From: an uncultured Eubacteriales bacterium
GTDB lineage: Bacteria; Bacillota; Clostridia; Lachnospirales; Lachnospiraceae
Assembly: GCA_900313765.1 (NCBI GenBank)
Contig: OMSN01000034.1
Span: 1 to 11,046 of the forward strand
Reading direction: 5' to 3'
Length of the DNA stretch: 11,046 nt
A program made the translations under genes and the position numbers. Below are positions 6,610 to 11,046 of this stretch, piece by piece (the first letter of the stretch is position 1; the number at the start of each line of letters is the position of its first letter). The notes beneath the pieces were generated by a model. The model searched no databases, had not been told where the DNA came from, and saw nothing but the letters and a program-made list of their open reading frames with translations.

Positions 6610-9096
6610 TCACTCCGCCCCCTTGAGTGTACCGACCATATCCAGTTTCCGGATCCTGCCGCTGAACAGGAAACTGACCAGTACAGACAGGACAAGCACA
6701 AAGGCGCCACCCAGCAGATAGTCCGACAGCCTGAGAACCGCGATCATATCGAAGTTCTCCCCGTTGCTGTTCATCATAGCTTCCAGTAGCGGTGTTGCCA
6801 GCGGTGCTCCCAGGATGATGCCTGTGATGGACAGCCATAGATTCTGGATCGTCAGAAGGGATCGGATCTTGCTGTCTGACAGGCCAAGTACCCTGAGCGT
6901 CGCCAGTTCCCGGATTCTCTCATGAAAGGACAGCGATCCGGAATTGTACAGCACGGCTACGATGAGGATCACAGCGAAGATCACCATCACCACGATCAGG
7001 ACCCAGACAATCGACATGGTCTCCTCGAATGCCGCCCTCAGTTCTTCCACTCGGTAGACCGCAGCGATTCCATCCGCCTCATCCCCTGTCAGGGCTGTGT
7101 CGGTGCACAGCAGAGTCGGTGCATATTCACAGCCTTCCGCCTCGAAGTCTGACCGCAGCATCGTGATGCCGGATACGACAGGCGTGCGGTTGATGGCACC
7201 GATCTTCGACTCATGCCAGTCATTTTGCTCATAGATGTGCCACCAGATCGTATCCCCGACCGAGAGCCCCATCTTCTTCGCAAGACGCCTTGTCACTGCA
7301 ACAGTCCCTTCCGGAAGCAATATCACATTCGTTCCGGGGTCAGTGATATTGTAGAGGCCCCGTCCTTCTATGACAGTCATGACCTGGGTGGATTTCTCTG
7401 CGTTGACCGCATGCTCATGGGTGGCAACTTCAATCCCGGTCTGCATGACCAGTTCTCCGTCCGTATCCGCTCTCAGCCGGTCTGTCTTCTCCACACTCAT
7501 ATCCGCTTCCAGCATCGCTTCATACTGAAAGTTCTGGATCCGTTCAAAGTACCACCCGTACATATCATCCATCATGCCCAGTGCACCTATGGTGCCGGTG
7601 AGAAGGAACATGCCTGTCATGGTACCGAGCACACACATGACAGCTCTCAGCTTATATCTGGAGATATCTCTCAGATTGTATCTGGAGCGGAATCCCAGTC
7701 TGTTCCAGAAAGGCAGCTTCTCAAACAGAATGTGCTGTCCCTTCTTTGGCGGAGAGGGCCGAAGCGCCTCCGAAGGCGCAACTCTCAAGAGTTTACGGCA
7801 GCTGAACCATGCGGACAGCACGCAGACTCCGATAATGACCAGAGGGATTGCAAGGAATGTCCAGTCAGCACCTGCCGTCCAGCCCGGAACCGTATAGTAA
7901 GTACTGAACAGACTGACGATCCAGTTGCCCACCCAGAAATACCCCAGAAGCAATCCGGCAATACTCCCTGCACAAGCAGTGACCAGACTGTAGCTCAGGT
8001 AATGGCGGGTGATCTTGCCGCGGTCCATACCGATGGCATTGAGCGTCCCGATCTGCGTACGCTGCTGCTCTACCATGCGGCTTGTTCCCGTCATGATGAT
8101 CAGAACAGCAATCGCAAGGAAAACTGCCATAAAAACATAGGAGAACCCTTCATGCTGTGCAAGCTCTGCTGTAAGACGCTCTATACCATCGATGGAGTGT
8201 TCATCGATCATAACCGCATAATTGTCATTGACTGCTTTCGCGATCTCTGTCTCTTTCTCCAGGATGGGTGTGCCTTCCTGCGCGCGGAGGATCAGCTGCG
8301 TATACGGCAGTATATCAAACAGCTGCTTCTCATCAACAGTTTTTGCAAACGTTAGGAGTATGGAATCAGAAGCAGTGCCCATGGACAGGGCTGCCTTCAC
8401 GATCATCCCTTCGGGCGTCTCGAGCAGATCTTCGTAGTCGTCCAGATGTTTCTCAATCTCCTTCGCACTGATCTTTCCAGTCTCAATCATGTGAACCATG
8501 AAATCCCGTACCGGGAATCCTTCATAGTCCATGTAGACATAGCCTATGTTCTTATAATTCGTGTCCACATCCGTTGATGCGCACATGTATTCATATTCCG
8601 GCGAGACTACGATTCCCTTCACCTGCTTTGTGACCTGTATTCCGTCACAGGAAACAGTGAAGTCGTCCCCGATATGAATATCCCATTCCCTGGCAAATGT
8701 CCTGCACAGCCAGAACCCGTCCGGGTCAGACGGGTCAAAATCAACCCCTTCCTCCGTGACAGGTTTATTGACCAGATTCTCCGTCTCCAGATACAGATCG
8801 ATCTGTGCGTCTGCCTGATCCGGCGCGCTTCCTGTCACAGACGTTCGAAGCTGCGCGCTCTCCACATAGGGAAGAGCTCTCACTGCTTCCAGATTCTCCT
8901 GTGTGAATCCTTCCCCGTACAGCCATGCGGAGGCCAGATTCGACTCTCTGTGAAATGAGTCCCGCGCGATTCTTCCCCCGATCGGGTCAGCCGCGAATCC
9001 CGCATAGACCATGACTGCCAGCAGGATCAGTATAAACAGGGAAAAATACTGCCCAAAGTTCTTCAGCAGTTCCCTTCTCATTTTTCTTCTAAGCAT
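6610..9096 (-). CDS. ABC transporter permease with two FtsX-type halves in one chain
   Basis: Membrane component of an FtsX/MacB/LolE-type (type VII) ABC exporter, 828 residues; substrate unknown. The chain shows two similar halves. Half one: helix about 15-36, a large extracytoplasmic domain about 37-315, then three helices near 318-338, 368-395 and 412-432. Half two: helix about 484-506, a smaller outer domain about 507-692, then helices near 695-718, 748-770 and 790-812. The FtsX coupling motif occurs in each half: EQQRTQIGTLNAIG at 343-356 and HERIRELATLRVLG at 725-738. One chain can therefore supply the whole permease and pair with a dimer of the ATPase encoded 46 bases upstream. The ATG at 9096 has GAGGG eight bases upstream. 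Related transporters move peptides, lipids or antibiotics, or transmit mechanical energy; none of these can be chosen from sequence. A terminator follows immediately. Confidence 0.92.
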   Translation of the reverse strand: MLRRKMRRELLKNFGQYFSLFILILLAVMVYAGFAADPIGGRIARDSFHRESNLASAWLYGEGFTQENLEAVRALPYVESAQLRTSVTGSAPDQADAQIDLYLETENLVNKPVTEEGVDFDPSDPDGFWLCRTFAREWDIHIGDDFTVSCDGIQVTKQVKGIVVSPEYEYMCASTDVDTNYKNIGYVYMDYEGFPVRDFMVHMIETGKISAKEIEKHLDDYEDLLETPEGMIVKAALSMGTASDSILLTFAKTVDEKQLFDILPYTQLILRAQEGTPILEKETEIAKAVNDNYAVMIDEHSIDGIERLTAELAQHEGFSYVFMAVFLAIAVLIIMTGTSRMVEQQRTQIGTLNAIGMDRGKITRHYLSYSLVTACAGSIAGLLLGYFWVGNWIVSLFSTYYTVPGWTAGADWTFLAIPLVIIGVCVLSAWFSCRKLLRVAPSEALRPSPPKKGQHILFEKLPFWNRLGFRSRYNLRDISRYKLRAVMCVLGTMTGMFLLTGTIGALGMMDDMYGWYFERIQNFQYEAMLEADMSVEKTDRLRADTDGELVMQTGIEVATHEHAVNAEKSTQVMTVIEGRGLYNITDPGTNVILLPEGTVAVTRRLAKKMGLSVGDTIWWHIYEQNDWHESKIGAINRTPVVSGITMLRSDFEAEGCEYAPTLLCTDTALTGDEADGIAAVYRVEELRAAFEETMSIVWVLIVVMVIFAVILIVAVLYNSGSLSFHERIRELATLRVLGLSDSKIRSLLTIQNLWLSITGIILGAPLATPLLEAMMNSNGENFDMIAVLRLSDYLLGGAFVLVLSVLVSFLFSGRIRKLDMVGTLKGAE

Positions 9097-9142
9097 CCCA
9101 GGTTCCCTCTTAAGGTTCGGTGTCCTTTGCCGTGTTGTCCAT

Positions 9143-9853
9143 TCACCATGCGATCTCAGATACCGGAATCGGATCTTCGTTGATACGGATCTCGCGGATC
9201 TTCCCGTTGCGCATCCGTATCACCTTATCCGCGCAGCGCGCGATATCCGCGTTGTGCGTCACGATGATCACTGTGCTCCTGCGCTCATGACATATATCAG
9301 ACAGAAGCTGGAGAACAAGCAGACCTGTCTCCGAGTCCAGCGCCCCTGTAGGTTCATCGCCAAGCAGGATCGGGGGATTCTTGGCCAGAGCCCGCGCGAT
9401 GGAGATCCTCTGCTGCTCCCCGCCGGAGAGCTGGGACGGGAACTTATTGCGGTACTCATACAGTCCCACCTTCTTCAGCATCTCTTCCGGGTCCAGGGCA
9501 TCCGGGATGATATCCCTGGTCAGCGCAACATTCTCATAAGCTGTGAGTGTCGGAAGAAGATTGTAGAACTGGAAGATGAATCCGATGGTATCTGCTCTGT
9601 ATTTTGACAATTCCTTATCCGTCATGGCACTGATATCCATACCATTCACAACGATCTTTCCCTGTGTCGGCCGGTCCATCCCTCCAAGCATATTCAGAAC
9701 GGTGGACTTACCGGCTCCGGACTGTCCCAGGATCACAACAAACTCACCACGGTCTATAGAGAAACTGACATGATCTGCTGCTGTCTGCTGTCCTTCTCCC
9801 TGCCCGTACACTTTGACAACGTTTTCAAAACTGACGATCTCATTTTCATTCAT
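9143..9853 (-). CDS. ABC transporter ATP-binding protein (LolD/MacB type)
   Basis: Cytoplasmic ATPase driving the FtsX-type permease encoded directly downstream. From the chosen ATG it is 236 residues, normal for this subfamily. All motifs are intact: Walker [10 protein letters not shown] at 43-51 (Lys49), Q-loop Gln95 in [18 protein letters not shown], signature LSGGEQQR at 142-149, Walker B ILLGDEP with Asp166 and Glu167, D-loop GALD at 170-173, and switch His200 in IVTHN. The [14 protein letters not shown] segment is typical of the LolD/MacB/SalX group. The ATG at 9853 has AGAGGA about six bases upstream; an in-frame ATG at 9889 lacks a site and would add 12 residues atypical for the family. 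It is the first gene of a two-gene operon, 46 bases ahead of the permease. No histidine kinase or response regulator of the kind that accompanies BceAB-type systems is present. Confidence 0.95.
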   Translation of the reverse strand: MNENEIVSFENVVKVYGQGEGQQTAADHVSFSIDRGEFVVILGQSGAGKSTVLNMLGGMDRPTQGKIVVNGMDISAMTDKELSKYRADTIGFIFQFYNLLPTLTAYENVALTRDIIPDALDPEEMLKKVGLYEYRNKFPSQLSGGEQQRISIARALAKNPPILLGDEPTGALDSETGLLVLQLLSDICHERRSTVIIVTHNADIARCADKVIRMRNGKIREIRINEDPIPVSEIAW

Positions 9854-9917
9854 GATGATTCCTCTTCCATAAAACCAGATCTGCCGCATCTGCGCGCTGT
9901 GCCATCCCGATTGTTGC

Positions 9918-9933
9918 GTTAGCCTTTCCTAAC
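9918..9933 (-). promoter_or_regulatory. Dyad over the predicted start of the ABC operon (candidate operator)
   Basis: On the minus strand GTTAGGAAAGGCTAAC has five-base arms, GTTAG and CTAAC, around a six-base centre, and overlaps the predicted transcription start near 9928. Outer arms ATTGTT and AACAAT (9936-9931 and 9915-9910) extend the symmetry imperfectly. The heptamer TTAGCCT (plus strand) occurs inside the dyad at 9919-9925 and again at 9944-9950, on the other side of the -10 box. The position suits a repressor, but no regulator gene is in the window. Confidence 0.4.
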
Positions 9934-9934
9934 A

Positions 9935-9963
9935 ATAATACTATTAGCCTACCTGAAAATCAA
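9935..9963 (-). promoter_or_regulatory. Predicted sigma-A promoter of the ABC exporter operon
   Basis: On the minus strand TTGATT (9963-9958) and TATTAT (9940-9935) are separated by exactly 17 bases. The -10 matches the consensus at five of six positions and the -35 at four. The predicted start near 9928 gives a leader of about 75 bases before the ATPase ATG. Confidence 0.65.
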
Positions 9964-9986
9964 CAGACAACGTAATCGTTTTCAAT

Positions 9987-10012
9987 AAAAAAAGCAGGGC
10001 CATTCGCCCTGC
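9987..10012 (-). terminator. Second intrinsic terminator downstream of the purine permease gene
   Basis: A seven-base-pair stem, GCAGGGC/GCCCTGC, with a five-base loop is followed on the minus strand by seven T residues (9993-9987). It lies just upstream of the ABC operon promoter and insulates it from the purine permease gene. Confidence 0.9.
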
Positions 10013-10021
10013 CATAAAGCC

Positions 10022-10052
10022 AAAAATCAGCCGGCAGAAAAACTGCCGGCTG
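10022..10052 (-). terminator. First intrinsic terminator downstream of the purine permease gene
   Basis: A perfect ten-base-pair stem, CAGCCGGCAG/CTGCCGGCTG (10028-10037 with 10043-10052), has a five-base loop and is followed on the minus strand by A and then five T residues. It starts 30 bases after the permease stop and is backed up by a second terminator about 15 bases further on. Confidence 0.85.
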
Positions 10053-10082
10053 TATAAAGCATATTATATTGCGATCATTCTG

Positions 10083-11046
10083 TCAGACGATCACGAAGAA
10101 CTTGATCAAGAACAGGATGGAGATTATATAGGTAAGCAGTGATACCTCTTTCCCTCTTCCCTGCAGAACACGGATTCCAGTGTAGGAAATCATTCCGAGG
10201 CCAATGCCATGGCCGATGGATCCGGAGATCGGCATTGCGATCAGCATCAGAGCTACAGGAACCATCTGTGAGATATCGTCCCAGTCGATCTTCTTCAGGC
10301 CTGCGAGCATCAGGATGCCGACATAGATCAGAGCTGCTGATGTTGCCGGTGCCGGGATCAGTGCTGCCAGCGGAGCGATGAACATGCATCCCAGGAACAG
10401 AATGCCTGCTGTCAGAGCTGCAAGTCCGGTTCTTCCGCCTGCTTCAACACCGGATGCGGATTCTACGAATGTTGTGACTGTAGAGGTTCCGGTCAGGGAG
10501 CCTGCAATCGTTCCGACTGCATCCGACAGAAGCGCTTCCTTCATCTTCGGCATATTACCGTCATCATCTACCATTCCGGCACGGCTTGCTGTTCCAACCA
10601 AAGTGCCGATGGTATCAAACATATCAATCATGCAGAAGGTGATGATCAATGTTACAGCTGTGAAGGTTCCGACTGCAAAGAAATCATGGAAATCAAACCT
10701 GAACAGTGTCAGTTCCATCATGTCTTTCACAGGGGGAATGAAAGATGCTGTCTTCAGTGGTTCAAACGGATTGACCTTAAGGAAGATTGCCTCACCCGCC
10801 CAGTAGATCAGGGAAGAACAGACCATTCCGGCAAGAACCGCGGCCTTGACTCCTCTATGCTCCAGATACAGGATAACAAACAATCCTGCAAACATGGTAA
10901 TGACATACAGAACCATCACTGTATAGCCGCTTCCCATAGAGTCTCTGGCAAGTGCAGGCGTCAGAGCGCCGAAGAAGTCTCTCATTGCGAAGAACGGACC
11001 GCCGTTCTCCGAATAGATTCCTGCGTTGGAACCAAGTCCGATATTC
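10083..11046 (-). CDS. NCS2-family purine (guanine/hypoxanthine-type) permease, AzgA/PbuG branch, C-terminal part (gene runs off right edge)
   Basis: Cytoplasmic-membrane purine importer, probably proton-coupled. The window holds the last 320 codons; the reading frame stays open to the edge (first complete codons NIGLGSNAG) and the family is usually about 430-480 residues, so roughly 110-160 N-terminal residues are missing. Diagnostic stretches: FCMIDMFDTIGTLVGTASRAG, then DGNMPKMKEALLSDAVGTIAG, then TGTSTVTTFVESASGVEAGGRTGL, and IPAPATSAALIYVGILML. These are the hallmark segments of the AzgA/PbuG branch, with the acidic residues in the first and third segments that bind purine in relatives. 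Several hydrophobic helices follow to the C-terminus FLIKFFVIV. Substrate preference among guanine, hypoxanthine and adenine cannot be set. Any purine riboswitch would lie beyond the right edge. Two terminators follow. The first in-window ATG at 10985 is internal and not the start. Confidence 0.93.
   Translation of the reverse strand, partial: NIGLGSNAGIYSENGGPFFAMRDFFGALTPALARDSMGSGYTVMVLYVITMFAGLFVILYLEHRGVKAAVLAGMVCSSLIYWAGEAIFLKVNPFEPLKTASFIPPVKDMMELTLFRFDFHDFFAVGTFTAVTLIITFCMIDMFDTIGTLVGTASRAGMVDDDGNMPKMKEALLSDAVGTIAGSLTGTSTVTTFVESASGVEAGGRTGLAALTAGILFLGCMFIAPLAALIPAPATSAALIYVGILMLAGLKKIDWDDISQMVPVALMLIAMPISGSIGHGIGLGMISYTGIRVLQGRGKEVSLLTYIISILFLIKFFVIV

Noticed and set aside
9097..9142. 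Possible regulatory hairpin between the ATPase and permease genes
   Set aside because: Only a three- to four-pair stem can be drawn; there is nothing beyond the permease ribosome binding site.
9854..9889. Longer ATPase starting at the ATG at 9889
   Set aside because: It has no ribosome binding site and adds residues atypical of the family; 9853 has AGAGGA at good spacing and gives the usual N-terminus.

Overview
The window reads as part of the chromosome of an anaerobic Firmicute, most likely a gut Clostridia/Lachnospiraceae member. This rests on strong AGGAGG-type ribosome binding sites, moderate-to-high GC in most genes, intrinsic terminators with U-tracts, and protein flavours typical of that group: a BspA-like LRR/FN3/Ig-like secreted protein, MATE exporters and an AzgA-type purine permease. 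This is a judgement from protein resemblance; no rRNA or other strict taxonomic marker is present. All eight recognisable genes lie on the minus strand, so transcription runs from high to low coordinates. The genes at both window edges are cut off.

In transcription order: (1) a purine NCS2 permease (about 10083 to beyond 11046, 5' end missing), closed by two hairpin terminators in a row. (2) A two-gene ABC exporter operon (ATPase 9143-9853, FtsX-type permease 6610-9096) with its own promoter, a dyad over the predicted start point, and a strong terminator just past the permease stop. (3) Two different MATE-family exporters in tandem (5076-6437 and 3625-5016), with a sigma-A-like promoter, a 5'-terminal leader hairpin and a strong terminator. 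(4) A single-gene unit for a secreted leucine-rich-repeat protein (1816-3498) with an extended -10 promoter. (5) A metabolic pair, homoserine dehydrogenase (396-1679) followed 48 bases later by the start of cofactor-independent phosphoglycerate mutase (1-347, 3' end missing), with a promoter upstream of hom.

Functionally the window alternates housekeeping metabolism (aspartate-family amino acids, glycolysis, purine salvage) with envelope and export functions. The central 3.6-9.9 kb carries three export systems in two adjacent operons without a recognisable local regulator. No RNA gene, insertion sequence, phage gene, CRISPR array or replication origin is seen. All gaps between genes are under 300 bases and hold mostly promoters, leaders and terminators. 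I find no convincing undescribed multi-gene system. The points most worth a second look are the control region of the ABC operon, the 5' hairpin of the MATE leader, the two-halves-in-one ABC permease, and the LRR protein.
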